From Photobacterium sp. JCM 19050 (GTDB lineage: Bacteria; Pseudomonadota; Gammaproteobacteria; Enterobacterales; Vibrionaceae), in assembly GCA_001310455.1 (NCBI GenBank), contig BAXG01000024.1:1-64000 (forward strand): a stretch of 64,000 bases of DNA, in the 5' to 3' direction. The notes under the pieces are model-generated. The model saw nothing but the letters and a program-made list of their open reading frames with translations. It was not told the DNA's origin and did no database searches. Positions 30,144-40,236 of the stretch are shown piece by piece. Position numbers and translations under genes: made by a program. The stretch's first letter is position 1, and each line of letters starts with the position of its first letter.

Positions 30144-30178
30144 AGTCACTCTCAAACGAACCCCTAAGTGCTGGCATT

Positions 30179-30196
30179 TTTGCATATTCATTCAAA
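30179..30196. promoter_or_regulatory. Possible ARG box upstream of argR
   Basis: TTTGCATATTCATTCAAA agrees with the ArgR consensus TNTGAATWWWWATTCANW at all but two positions. It lies 36 bases upstream of the argR start, where autorepression would act. The second tandem box normally found three bases away is not convincing, so this is tentative. Confidence 0.35.
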
Positions 30197-30443
30197 GAAG
30201 TGCAAATAGGCCCCTGACAAAGTGCTGACTGAATCACCAATTTTTCGATGATTTATTCATCAATTATCAAAAATTGAGACGTTGAGTAGAACATCAGCCT
30301 GTCCTACTTGAGGGCGGGTCGGGAGCCGAATATCATCTGCGTGATGTCGCAAACAGATAGGGAACAGATTGAGTTTGTGTACTGCTTCCTATACCGTTTT
30401 GACCAGGTCGAAAAATAAAAAAATTATGTAAAGGAGAACATAA

Positions 30444-31378
30444 ATGAAAGTTGCCGTGATTGGTGCCGCTGGTGGCATCGGCCAGGCTTTGGCCCTGCTT
30501 CTGAAAAACCGCCTTCCAGCCGGTTCTGACCTCGCACTCTACGACATTGCCCCTGTCACTCCCGGTGTTGCTGTGGACCTGAGCCACATCCCTACACCTG
30601 TGTCTATCAAGGGTTACAGCGGTGAAGATCCAACACCTGCACTGGAAGGTGCGGATGTGGTTCTGATTTCTGCCGGTGTTGCGCGTAAACCAGGTATGGA
30701 TCGTTCTGACCTGTTCAATGTTAACGCCGGGATCGTTAAGTCTCTGGCTGAGCGCATTGCTGATGTTTGCCCTAAGGCACTGGTTGGCATTATTACCAAC
30801 CTGTTAACACAACTGTTGCGATTGCGGCAGAAGTGCTGAAGCAGAAAGGTGTTTACGACAAGCGTCGCCTGTTCGGTGTTACTACCCTGGATATCATCCG
30901 CTCTGAAACCTTTGTTGCTGAGCTGAAAGACAAAGATCCAGGCCAGGTTCGTGTACCAGTAATCGGTGGTCACTCTGGTGTAACCATCCTGCCTCTGCTG
31001 TCTCAGGTTGAAGGTGTGACCTTCACTGACGAAGAAGTCGCTGCCCTGACTCCTCGCATTCAAAACGCAGGTACTGAAGTTGTTGAAGCCAAGGCGGGTG
31101 GCGGTTCTGCAACCCTGTCTATGGGTCAGGCAGCTTGCCGTTTCGGCCTGTCTCTGGTTCGCGCCCTTCAGGGTGACCAGGACGTGGTTGAGTGTGCTTA
31201 CGTTGAAGGTGATGGCAAGTATGCCCGTTTCTTCGCACAACCTGTTCGCCTCGGCAAGGACGGTGTGGAAGAGATCCTGGATCACGGCCCACTGAGTGCG
31301 TTTGAAGAAAAAGCACTGAATGACATGCTGGAAACCCTTCGTAACGACATCAAAATCGGCGAGGAGTTTGTGAAGTAA
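30444..31378 (+). CDS. mdh: NAD-dependent malate dehydrogenase, one apparent frameshift
   Basis: TCA-cycle enzyme oxidising malate to oxaloacetate. The NAD-binding [20 protein letters not shown], substrate loop [21 protein letters not shown], and the catalytic [18 protein letters not shown] region are clear. One C is missing near 30803, within the conserved [18 protein letters not shown]. Restoring it gives 311 residues, close to the E. coli enzyme (312). AAAGGAG precedes the ATG and a strong terminator follows. Codon usage looks typical of a highly expressed gene. Confidence 0.97.
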
Positions 31379-31395
31379 GCTTCACCAAGATAGTA

Positions 31396-31424
31396 AAAAG
31401 GCTCGCATTAGCGAGCCTTTTTTG
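31396..31424 (+). terminator. Terminator after mdh
   Basis: Stem AAAAGGCTCGC / GCGAGCCTTTT with loop ATTA and a run of six T residues. It may also serve ispB from the other side. Confidence 0.88.
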
Positions 31425-31453
31425 TATATGTGCTGAGTGGGGCAAAACCCGAG

Positions 31454-32424
31454 TTAACTCCGGCGATGTACTGAGATATGCGCCAGCGCGATCATTGCTT
31501 CTTTGAAGTCTGAATCCGGGATCGAATCAAGTGAGGCGACTGCTTTGGCTGCTTCTTCTTCGGCGCGCTGCTGGGTGTACTCCAGCGATCCCACTCGCTT
31601 CATACAGGCCAGAATAGGATCAAGCTTGTCGAGGCCGTTGCCGTTTTCGATCGCCTGACGGATCATCTGGCGCTCTTCCTCTGTGCCATTCACCATAGCA
31701 TGCAGCAGTGGCAGGGTTGGTTTGCCTTCAGCAAGGTCATCACCACGTTCTTGCCCATTTCCTTTCCGTCAGCCACGTAGTCCATGACATCGTCAACGAG
31801 CTGGAATGCTGTGCCGAGGTAGCGTCCGTAATCCTGCATCGCCTTTTCAATGATTTCATCGCTTTCGCAGATGATGGCACCCATTTGGGTCGCTGCTTCA
31901 AACAGGCGTGCAGTCTTAGAGTAAATAACCTGCATATAGCTCTGTTCAGTGGTATCAGGGTCGTTACAGTTCATTAACTGCTGAACTTCACCTTCGGCGA
32001 TCACATTGGTTGCCTCGCTCATCAGATCAAGGATCCTCAAAGATCTAAGGCTGGTCATCATCTGAAAAGAGCGGGTGTAAATGTAGTCTCCGACCAGCAC
32101 AGCTGCAGCGTTGCCAAATGTCGCGTTTGCCGTTGCTTTTCCACGGCGCATATTGGATTCGTCCACCACATCGTCGTGCAGCAGCGTTGCGGTGTGAATG
32201 AATTCGATAAACGCAGCAGCGGTGGTGTGTTTGTCACCCTGATATCCGAGCGCCTTCGCTGACAGCACAGCCAGCATCGGGCGGATGCGTTTGCCCCCGC
32301 CACTGACGATGTAAAAGCCCAGTTGGTTAATCAGCGCGACATCAGAGTTCAGTTGGGCGAGAATCTTGGCGTTGACCTCGGCCATGTCGGTATCGACGAG
32401 ACTTTGGATAGCTTTAAAATCCAT
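31454..32424 (-). CDS. ispB: Octaprenyl diphosphate synthase IspB, one apparent frameshift
   Basis: Makes the polyprenyl tail of ubiquinone and menaquinone. Both aspartate-rich motifs of trans-prenyltransferases are present, HDDVVDESNMRRG (FARM) and FQLVDDVMDYV (SARM), with GGGKRIRPML near the N-terminus. One base is missing near 31745, so KNVGDDLAEGKPTLPLLHAM is split between frames. Restoring it gives 323 residues, the E. coli length. The gene is essential in E. coli, which argues against a real mutation. Divergent from rplU, the conserved ispB/rplU-rpmA arrangement. Confidence 0.96.
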
Positions 32425-32571
32425 TCACAATATCCGGCACAAAGGTTGAAGAGGGTCTCCCCTGGGTAATTAGGCGAGGATATTACACTAAAACCATGGT
32501 TTCTACACAGTAACCAACTTCCAATTTGGTGATACCGAAAGCGCTGTGCAGGTTTTCACCATTTTTCTTTG

Positions 32572-32577
32572 TATAAT
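32572..32577 (+). promoter_or_regulatory. Likely -10 element for rplU-rpmA
   Basis: A consensus TATAAT lies 129 bases upstream of the rplU start in the divergent ispB/rplU region. A good -35 hexamer at 17 bases is not evident. The long leader leaves room for control by ribosomal protein, but I see no recognisable structure. Confidence 0.45.
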
Positions 32578-32705
32578 CTCTTGCCAGATTGCAAATATTA
32601 CCTTAGAATTCGCGCCCTATTGATGAATTATATGCGCACCCCCTTGTCGTGTATTTTATGACCAAATTCGACATCGAAGGGCTGTGCGGAAATGCGGAGT
32701 TAAAC

Positions 32706-33017
32706 ATGTACGCTGTTTTCCAAAGTGGTGGTAAACAACACCGAGTAAGCGAAGGCCAAACTATTCGCTTGGAAAAGCTTGACGTTGAAACTGGCGCTGC
32801 TATCGAATTCGATAAAGTAATGCTGGTTGCCAACGGCGACGACGTAAAAGTTGGCGCACCTTTCGTTGATGGCGGCAAAGTGACTGCTGAAGTAGTTACT
32901 CACGGCCGTGGCGACAAAGTGAAGATCGTTAAGTTCCGTCGTCGTAAGCATTCTCGCAAGCAGATGGGCCACCGTCAGTGGTTCACTGAAGTGAAAATCA
33001 CTGGCATCAACGCGTAA
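32706..33017 (+). CDS. rplU: 50S ribosomal protein L21
   Basis: Large-subunit protein contacting 23S rRNA. It is 103 residues, the family length, with [18 protein letters not shown] at the start and [19 protein letters not shown] near the end. I chose the ATG at 32706, which is the L21 N-terminus; an upstream in-frame extension has no family support. It is 16 bases upstream of rpmA in the usual rplU-rpmA pair. Confidence 0.98.
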   Translation: MYAVFQSGGKQHRVSEGQTIRLEKLDVETGAAIEFDKVMLVANGDDVKVGAPFVDGGKVTAEVVTHGRGDKVKIVKFRRRKHSRKQMGHRQWFTEVKITGINA

Positions 33018-33033
33018 TTAGGAGAGCACTGAG

Positions 33034-33291
33034 ATGGCACACAAAAAAGCTGGCGGTTCTACTCGTAACGGTCGCGATTCAGAAAGCAAACGCCTGGGTG
33101 TTAAGCGTTTCGGTGGTGAATCAGTTCTGGCTGGTAACATCATCGTTCGTCAGCGCGGCACTAAGTTCCACGCTGGTACTAACGTAGGCTGCGGTAAAGA
33201 CCACACTCTGTTCGCACTGACCGACGGTAAGGTTAAGTTCGAAACTAAAGGTCCTAAGAACCGTAAGTTCGTAAGCATCGAATCTGAATAA
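33034..33291 (+). CDS. rpmA: 50S ribosomal protein L27
   Basis: Large-subunit protein whose N-terminus reaches the peptidyl-transferase centre. It is 85 residues, starts [20 protein letters not shown] and contains [24 protein letters not shown] precedes the ATG. A terminator follows, so obgE has its own promoter or depends on read-through. Confidence 0.98.
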   Translation: MAHKKAGGSTRNGRDSESKRLGVKRFGGESVLAGNIIVRQRGTKFHAGTNVGCGKDHTLFALTDGKVKFETKGPKNRKFVSIESE

Positions 33292-33314
33292 TTCAGAACG
33301 ACGCGAAAGATTCG

Positions 33315-33345
33315 AAAGCCCTGCCTATATGGCGGGGCTTTTTAT
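33315..33345 (+). terminator. Terminator after rpmA
   Basis: Stem AAAGCCCTGCC / GGCGGGGCTTT (one G-U pair) with loop TATAT and TTTTT. Confidence 0.85.
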
Positions 33346-33461
33346 TTATGGGCTCCCCTGAGTCCGGCCCGGAATCTTGCTTCATTCCCAGTAAAGAGCA
33401 ATCTTGTGATGGGAATCTCGCCTAAGATCATTACAATACCCGGGTTAAAATCGAGTTTTGA

Positions 33462-34703
<1,242 letters not shown>

Positions 34704-34725
34704 TCCTGCTCTGTACGTTTGACAT

Positions 34726-34758
34726 AAAGCCGCCTGATTATTCTGGCGGCTTTTTTGT
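34726..34758 (+). terminator. Terminator after obgE
   Basis: Stem AAAGCCGCC / GGCGGCTTT with a ten-base loop and six T residues, 22 bases past the obgE stop. Confidence 0.85.
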
Positions 34759-34844
34759 ACCGGCCTGATCTGGCTCAGGCTTTCTATTCAGCAAAGTGAT
34801 ATAACGATTGCTCTGTAGTTAATTCCGGAGAAAGGACACTTCCG

Positions 34845-35624
34845 ATGACAGCGCGTTTCGACGAATCGGCTCAACGCGATATTTCCCGCCTGGTAATCAA
34901 AACCGGCCAAATGCTGCTCCAGCATGGTGCAGAAAGCCGTCTTGTGGCTGACCTCAGTTGCAGGATTGGTGAGGCGCTTGGTCTCGACAGCGTAGAAATT
35001 TCCCTTTCCGCCAGCTCTATGGTGGTTACCACCCTGACCGAAGATCATTGCATCACCACCGCCCGGCGCAGCCCGGACAGAGGGATCAACATGCATGTAG
35101 TGAGCGAGGTCCAGCGCACCGTCATTATGGTGGAGAAAGGCATACTTGATTTTGCCGGGGCCAGAAAACGCCTGGAGAGGATCAGGCCGCTCAGGTACAA
35201 CCGCTGGTTGGTGGTGTTGATGATCGGGTTGTCATGTGCCAGCTTCAGCCGTTTGGCTGGTGGGGACTGGATGATCTTTGCAGTTACCTTTGTCGCCTCA
35301 TCGATCGGGATGATCGTCCGGCAGGAGTTCGCCCATCGCCACTTCAATCCACTTCTGAATTTTGGGGTGACCGCTTTTGTCACCACCTCTGTTGCCGGAC
35401 TTGCGGAAGTCTTCAACACTGGAAACCAGCCTTTTATTGCGATGGCGTCGGCGGTGTTAATGCTTGTGCCGGGTTTTCCGCTTATCAATGCGGTGTCTGA
35501 CATGGTTAAGGGGTACGTCAATATGGGTATTGCGCGTTGGGTGTTTGCCAGCCTGCTGACGCTTTCAACCTGCCTTGGCATTATTGGAGCCATGAACCTG
35601 ATCGGTGCCTGGGGGTGGGTATGA
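34845..35624 (+). CDS. yjjP: YjjP-like ThrE-domain inner-membrane protein, large subunit of a dicarboxylate/amino-acid exporter
   Basis: A 259-residue protein of the ThrE/YjjP family (DUF1212). A soluble N-terminal half carries the family pattern LLQHGAESRLVADLSCRIG and LSASSMVVTT. The C-terminal half has about five membrane segments, including GFPLINAVSDMVKGYVNMG. In Corynebacterium ThrE exports threonine and serine; in E. coli YjjP with YjjB is reported to export succinate. The substrate here is not shown by sequence. The stop overlaps the yjjB start, so the two subunits are coupled. Confidence 0.88.
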   Translation: MTARFDESAQRDISRLVIKTGQMLLQHGAESRLVADLSCRIGEALGLDSVEISLSASSMVVTTLTEDHCITTARRSPDRGINMHVVSEVQRTVIMVEKGILDFAGARKRLERIRPLRYNRWLVVLMIGLSCASFSRLAGGDWMIFAVTFVASSIGMIVRQEFAHRHFNPLLNFGVTAFVTTSVAGLAEVFNTGNQPFIAMASAVLMLVPGFPLINAVSDMVKGYVNMGIARWVFASLLTLSTCLGIIGAMNLIGAWGWV

Positions 35625-36085
35625 ACCTGTTGTTGGCACTTCTTAATGATATGTTCTTTGCAGCCATTCCTGCGGTTGGTTTTGCGCTGGTTTTCAATGT
35701 TCCCAAACGGGCACTCAAGTATTGCGCCATCGGCGGGGCGCTTGGCCACGGCCTGCGCTTTTTGCTGATGCATTATGGTGTGTCGATTGAATGGGCGACA
35801 CTGGTAGCCGCAACAACTGTCGGTATGGTCGGGATTTACTGGTCAAGGCGGTTTGTCGCTCACCCCAAAGTGTTTACCGTTGCTGCGATGATCCCCATGG
35901 TGCCCGGGGTGTTCGCTTACAAGGCAATGATTGCGTTGGTAGAGATAAACCACCGTGGCTATACGCCGGAACTGCTCGGAGCCATGGTGGATAATTTCCT
36001 CAAGGCGCTGTTTATCATTGCTGCACTGGCTATTGGCCTTGCGATGCCGGGACTGCTGTTTTATCGTCGACGTCCAGTGATATGA
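35621..36085 (+). CDS. yjjB: YjjB-like small subunit of the YjjPB exporter
   Basis: A 154-residue membrane protein with about four or five segments and the conserved [19 protein letters not shown] motif, which mirrors the C-terminal half of ThrE proteins. Together, YjjP and YjjB correspond to a split ThrE. I chose the ATG at 35621, overlapping the yjjP stop by four bases. An ATG at 36082 for the next frame overlaps its own stop, so folA may be translated by coupling. Confidence 0.87.
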   Translation: MNLLLALLNDMFFAAIPAVGFALVFNVPKRALKYCAIGGALGHGLRFLLMHYGVSIEWATLVAATTVGMVGIYWSRRFVAHPKVFTVAAMIPMVPGVFAYKAMIALVEINHRGYTPELLGAMVDNFLKALFIIAALAIGLAMPGLLFYRRRPVI

Positions 36086-36102
36086 CAATCCGGGAGAAGA
36101 GT

Positions 36103-36588
36103 TTGAAAATCAGCATGATTGCCGCGATGGCAAAGAACCGAATTATTGGTATGGATAACCAGATGCCGTGGCACTTGCCGGCTGATTTTGCGTGGTTCAA
36201 ACGCCAGACCCTGGGCAAGCCTGTGGTAATGGGCCGCAAAACATTTGAATCGATTGGTCGGCCACTCCCGGGGCGGCAGAATATCGTCATAAGCCGCGAT
36301 CCGGCATTCACGTCGGATGGTATTACCGTAGTAAAAAGCCCGGAAGCTGCCATTGAGGCAGCCGGCAGTGTTGATGAGCTGATGGTTATCGGCGGCGGCT
36401 CAATTTACCAAACTTTCCTGCCTCTGGCGCAATGTCTTTACCTGACATTTGTTGATGCTGAGCTTGATGGTGACACCGCATTTCCTGACTGGGGGGACGG
36501 CTGGGAGCAGACTTTCAGCGAGCATTTTACGTCTGATGAGAAAAACCGGTTTGATATGGAATTCACCATTTTCGACAGGGTTCAGTAA
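36103..36588 (+). CDS. folA: Dihydrofolate reductase, probable TTG start
   Basis: Reduces dihydrofolate to tetrahydrofolate with NADPH; target of trimethoprim. Conserved parts are [56 protein letters not shown], given here in pieces: the Met20-loop [22 protein letters not shown] and VIGGGSIYQ. The TTG at 36103 is preferred because GGGAG lies six bases upstream and it gives 161 residues with a family-type N-terminus. An ATG at 36082 adds seven residues and overlaps the yjjB stop. The catalytic carboxylate sits after MPWHLPA as Asp, as in E. coli. Confidence 0.94.
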   Translation: MKISMIAAMAKNRIIGMDNQMPWHLPADFAWFKRQTLGKPVVMGRKTFESIGRPLPGRQNIVISRDPAFTSDGITVVKSPEAAIEAAGSVDELMVIGGGSIYQTFLPLAQCLYLTFVDAELDGDTAFPDWGDGWEQTFSEHFTSDEKNRFDMEFTIFDRVQ

Positions 36589-36601
36589 CCGGTCTTACAA
36601 C

Positions 36602-36632
36602 GAAAAACGCAGCCTCGTGGCTGCGTTTTTCG
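36602..36632. terminator. Terminator between folA and the histidine-rich gene
   Basis: Thirteen-base perfect stem GAAAAACGCAGCC / GGCTGCGTTTTTC with loop TCGT. It is symmetric and can work in both directions, for folA and possibly for the leftward gene. Confidence 0.88.
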
Positions 36633-36741
36633 TTCTCCGGCAGTTTCTTTCCTGACGTGGTGAGGGAGAAGAAAGACCCACCGGAAAAGTCTTTGGGATG
36701 CCTCTGCCAACCGGGCTGATCAGCAGGTTAATCCAGCTGGT

Positions 36742-37023
36742 TTACTCGTGATGACCGGTTTTGTGGTGCTCACGGGAATGACCTTTGTGGTCATGCTCTT
36801 TGGTTTTATGGTGCTTGCCACAGCAATTTTCATGGTGGTGGTGTTCAGGCACGGCATGCTTGTGGCCTTCAGGGTTACCACCGTGCTGGGTATGCGGGTG
36901 GCTCTTTTCATGCTCACGGAATTCATTATGGCGTGTATCGTGTGCGTGATGCTCTTCACCCGGGTAGCGGTGGGCCATTTTCTCTGACATCTCTTCCGCG
37001 TTATGTTGATGATTTACTGACAT
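36742..37023 (-). CDS. Histidine-rich small protein, probable metal binding
   Basis: A 93-residue protein of which about 26 are His, with many Glu, Lys and Asp and one Cys pair. Segments such as EEHHAHDTRHNEF, PEHHHHENCCGKHH and HDHKGHSREHHK run to the end. There is no signal peptide or membrane segment, so it is probably cytoplasmic. A textbook AGGAG site precedes the ATG at 37023. The composition resembles Ni/Zn storage proteins such as Hpn, but I recognise no family. A 16-base palindrome lies just upstream. The opposite strand also reads open, but that is a by-product of the His codons. Confidence 0.75.
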   Translation of the reverse strand: MSVNHQHNAEEMSEKMAHRYPGEEHHAHDTRHNEFREHEKSHPHTQHGGNPEGHKHAVPEHHHHENCCGKHHKTKEHDHKGHSREHHKTGHHE

Positions 37024-37033
37024 AATTTCTCCT

Positions 37034-37049
37034 AACGATGTATGCATCG
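37034..37049. promoter_or_regulatory. Palindrome upstream of the histidine-rich gene
   Basis: ACGATG-TATG-CATCGT is a perfect six-base inverted repeat around a four-base centre, lying 11 bases upstream of the start codon on the minus strand and thus within the transcribed leader or the -10 region. It may be an operator. A possible promoter (TTGCAA and TACATC, 17 bases apart) overlaps it. Confidence 0.4.
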
Positions 37050-37189
37050 TTTTGTCTTCTTGCAATCCAATATACGCCGGGTGCAGTGCGGCTCAACGGG
37101 CAGTATGTCAATGTAATCTATCGATTTTGTTGCTTGAACAATCAGCAGGAAAGGCGCAAGGGCAACCAGGAAGCTGCCCTGAATAGTGT

Positions 37190-38029
37190 TTATTTACGTT
37201 TATCGGCAGGGCAAGGCAGGGAGAACAATGCCATGTCTTCCCATCTCAGCATGGTCAGGCTTCCACCCCACACACAACCGGTATCGAGGCCTGCCAGTCC
37301 GTTATCGAGCGTGCCGCCAAGGGCCGCCCAATGCCCGAATACCAGGCATTCCTCCACAGGCATACGCCCAGGAAGCTTAAACCAGGGTTCCAGAGAGCCG
37401 TCTGTGACCTGCTCAGGTGGCAACTTGCAGTCCATATCAAGGGAAGCATCAGGGAAACAGAAACGCATCCTTGTGAGGGCGTTAATGATGTAACGGTAGC
37501 GGTTAATGCCCTTTAGTGATGGTGACCACTGTGCCGGTTCGTTGGCGTACATCTCCCGGATAAGCCACTGCCAGTCATCACTTTTGAGAACCGATTCCAC
37601 TTCGCTTGCACAGGCTTTGGCTGTCTCTCTGTCCCACTGGGGTGAAAGGCCGGCATGGGTCAGGATAAACCCCGGATATTGGCTGTTCGGCATCGATTCA
37701 TGGATGAGGAGCGGTTGCTGGCGAAGCCATGTCATCAGCTCATCACAGTCTGGGGCATCGTATACCGGGCGGGTTTTGTCTTTGTCCTTTATCTTATGGA
37801 CGCCGGCATAGACTGCCAGCATGTGCAGGTCATGGTTGCCGAGAACCGTCCTTGCACTGCTGCCGAGATCGCGTACAAAGCGCAGTGTCGAAAGGGAGTC
37901 CGGCCCCCGGGCTACCAGGTCGCCAGCCAGATAGAGCGTATCAGTTTCCGGCGAGAAACCGGCCGTATCCAGGAGCTTGCGCAGGTCCTGGTAGCAGCCA
38001 TGGATATCGCCAATCAGATAGGTTGCCAA
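37190..38029 (-). CDS. apaH: Symmetrical bis(5'-nucleosyl)-tetraphosphatase ApaH
   Basis: Hydrolyses Ap4A to two ADP and removes Np4 RNA caps in E. coli. PPP-type phosphoesterase motifs are GDIHGCYQDL, AGDLVARGPDSL and GNHDLHML, then LTHAGLSPQWD. It is 279 residues (E. coli 280). It is the last gene of the lptD-surA-pdxA-rsmA-apaG-apaH chain, 13 bases after apaG. Confidence 0.96.
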   Translation of the reverse strand: MATYLIGDIHGCYQDLRKLLDTAGFSPETDTLYLAGDLVARGPDSLSTLRFVRDLGSSARTVLGNHDLHMLAVYAGVHKIKDKDKTRPVYDAPDCDELMTWLRQQPLLIHESMPNSQYPGFILTHAGLSPQWDRETAKACASEVESVLKSDDWQWLIREMYANEPAQWSPSLKGINRYRYIINALTRMRFCFPDASLDMDCKLPPEQVTDGSLEPWFKLPGRMPVEECLVFGHWAALGGTLDNGLAGLDTGCVWGGSLTMLRWEDMALFSLPCPADKRK

Positions 38030-38042
38030 GGTGTACCTTCAG

Positions 38043-38417
38043 TTAATGAATGATATTGGGAATGGCCAGGCGGAAAGGGGATATTTCGGTTTCGAATTCG
38101 CGGCCTGCTTCATCCACCATGGTATAGCGGCCCTGCATGACACCCATCGGTGTTTCAATAACCGTTCCGCTGGTATAGGAGTATTGGCTGCCGGGAGAGA
38201 GGTGTGGCTGCTCACCAACCACACCTTCACCTTCCACTGACATCTTTTTGCCGTTGGCGTCCGTTATCAGCCATTGCCGGCGCAGGAGCTGCGCCGATGC
38301 TGTGCCGAGGTTGGAAATGGTTATGGTGTAAGAAAACACATAACGTTCATTTTCCGGATCCGACTGTTCTTCCACAAAGTGGGTGACAACGTGGATCTGA
38401 ATATTGGCTTTTTCCAT
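38043..38417 (-). CDS. apaG: ApaG (Co2+/Mg2+ efflux-associated protein family)
   Basis: A 124-residue immunoglobulin-like domain protein. The family core [30 protein letters not shown] is followed by [24 protein letters not shown] and [14 protein letters not shown]. The molecular role is unclear; mutants in Salmonella affect cobalt and magnesium tolerance. It lies 29 bases after rsmA in the conserved chain. Confidence 0.95.
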   Translation of the reverse strand: MEKANIQIHVVTHFVEEQSDPENERYVFSYTITISNLGTASAQLLRRQWLITDANGKKMSVEGEGVVGEQPHLSPGSQYSYTSGTVIETPMGVMQGRYTMVDEAGREFETEISPFRLAIPNIIH

Positions 38418-38446
38418 AGCATCCTTGTCAGTGTTTAATCCAAAAT

Positions 38447-39254
38447 TCAGCTCTGGTGGTTGGCGTCCAGCCAGTTTGCCAATGCAACAAACTGCCCCAG
38501 AGTCAGGTTTTCAGGGCGCATATCCGGTTTGATACCGAGGCTTTCCAGCGTTTCTGTATCAACCAGGCTCTTGAAGCAGTTACGCACTGTTTTGCGGCGT
38601 TGGTTGAAGCTTCACGGCAAACACGGTCCAGCCATTTCAGGTTGGTTGCCGGGTGAGGCAGTGTGTCATGGGGAACCAGACGTACAACCGCTGAGTCCAC
38701 TTTTGGTGCCGGTTTAAAAGACTCTGGCGGTACTTCCAGAACCGGTACGACTTTGCAGTAGTATTGTGCCATCACGGTCAGACGACCGTACGCTTTAGTG
38801 CCCGGACCCGCTGCCAGACGGTTAACCACCTCTTTTTGCAACATAAAGTGCATGTCCGCAATACTGTCAGCATAGCTGAAAAGGTGGAACATCAGCGGAG
38901 TAGATACGTTGTAAGGCAGGTTACCGAATACGCGCAGCTTGTTTTCAGGCTTGGCCAGTTCACTGAAATCGAAGCGCATGGCATCGCTTCGTGAATGGTC
39001 AGCTTGTCTTTCAGTTTAGGGTGATGGCGCAGTCGCTCGGCCAGATCGCGGTCAAGCTCAACCACTGTCAGTTTGTCGACCTGGGCGGCAACCGGCTCTG
39101 TCAGGGCGCCAAGGCCCGGGCCGATTTCCAGCAGGTTCTGACCCGGTCTTGGATTGATGGCACTGACGATACCATCAATGATAAATGGGTCGTTCAAAAA
39201 GTTCTGGCCAAAGCGCTTACGGGCGCGGTGGCCTAAATGGACGTTGTCACTCAT
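38447..39254 (-). CDS. rsmA: 16S rRNA dimethyladenosine transferase RsmA (KsgA), two apparent frameshifts
   Basis: Dimethylates two adjacent adenosines near the 3' end of 16S rRNA during 30S maturation; loss gives kasugamycin resistance. Features are [14 protein letters not shown], the SAM site [14 protein letters not shown] and the catalytic [15 protein letters not shown]. Bases are missing near 38986 and 38612. Restoring them yields 269 residues (E. coli 273) with C-terminus [13 protein letters not shown] to [11 protein letters not shown]. Its start overlaps the pdxA stop by four bases. Confidence 0.95.
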
Positions 39255-40236
39255 GCTTGTTTGTCTACCAGTTGGATAGCGTGTGAGAGTGCGGTTCGCA
39301 GGCTGCCCGCATCAGCTTTCCCGGTTCCGGCAAGTTCAAGCGCGGTTCCGTGATCGACTGAGGTACGGATAAACGGCAAACCCAGTGTGATATTGACTGA
39401 TTTACCAAATCCTTTGTACTTCAACACCGGTAATCCCTGGTCGTGATACATCGCCAGCACCGCATCCGCCTCTTTCAGATATTTCTCCTGGAAAAGGGTA
39501 TCGGCGGGCAGTGGGCCAACTAAGTCCAGCCTTGTTCACGCAGTTTGTCGAGGGCGGGAATGATAACATCAATCTCTTCCCTGCCAAGGTGACCGTCTTC
39601 CCCTGCGTGCGGGTTAAGGCCACAAACATAAATTTTGGGTGTCGCGATGCCGAACTTGGTTTTCAGGTCGTCATTCAGGATCGTGATGATTTTGTCCAGG
39701 CGCTCGGCGGTGATGGCTTTGGCAACATAGGCAAGTGGCAGGTGTGTGGTAACCAGTGCAACCCGGAGGCCTTCGGTAGCCAGCATCATCACCACATCAT
39801 TGGTATTGCTGTGCTGGGCAAAAAATTCGGTGTGACCACTGAAAGAAACGCCCGCCCGGTTAATAATGCCTTTGTGTACCGGCCCGGTAACCACCGCATC
39901 AAACTCGCCTGCCATGTTACCTTCTGCGGCGCGGGTCAGTGTATCAAGGACATAGCGGCCATTTTGCTCATTGAGCTCACCGGGTTTGACGTCGCCGCCA
40001 AGCGGAATGTCATCCACTACCAGGGTGCCCTTGCGCGAGGGTTGCGGAGAGGCATTTTCGTTGTAGCTGACAAAGCTCAGGTCAACTCCCAGACTTTTTG
40101 CCCTGTCTTCCAGCAAAGCCTGGCTGGCAATGATTACCAGTTCATGGGGCCAGTCCTGTCCTGCCAGGGATAAAATCAGGTCCGGGCCAATGCCGGCCGG
40201 TTCCCCTGGCGTTATGGCAATACGTTTAACGGGCAC
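39251..40236 (-). CDS. pdxA: 4-hydroxythreonine-4-phosphate dehydrogenase PdxA, one apparent frameshift
   Basis: Acts in the DXP-dependent route to pyridoxal phosphate. Conserved parts are [59 protein letters not shown] and the C-terminal [20 protein letters not shown]. Metal-binding His residues sit in HTEF, NPHAGE and YHDQG. One base is missing near 39520, within [11 protein letters not shown]. Restoring it gives 328 residues (E. coli 329). It overlaps surA upstream and rsmA downstream, so translation is probably coupled. Confidence 0.96.

Noticed and set aside
30240-30270. Second ARG box in the argR/mdh region (GATGATTTATTCATCAATTATC)
   Set aside because: It has one ATTCA half-site but no matching TGAAT half at the right distance.
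32649-32705. N-terminal extension of L21 starting upstream of 32706
   Set aside because: L21 is strongly conserved in length and begins [12 protein letters not shown]; the extension has no homology.
36748-36987. Open + strand frame opposite the histidine-rich gene, hydrophobic with several Met
   Set aside because: Same effect: complement of His codons (CAC/CAT reads as GTG/ATG). The minus frame has the better start and ribosome site.
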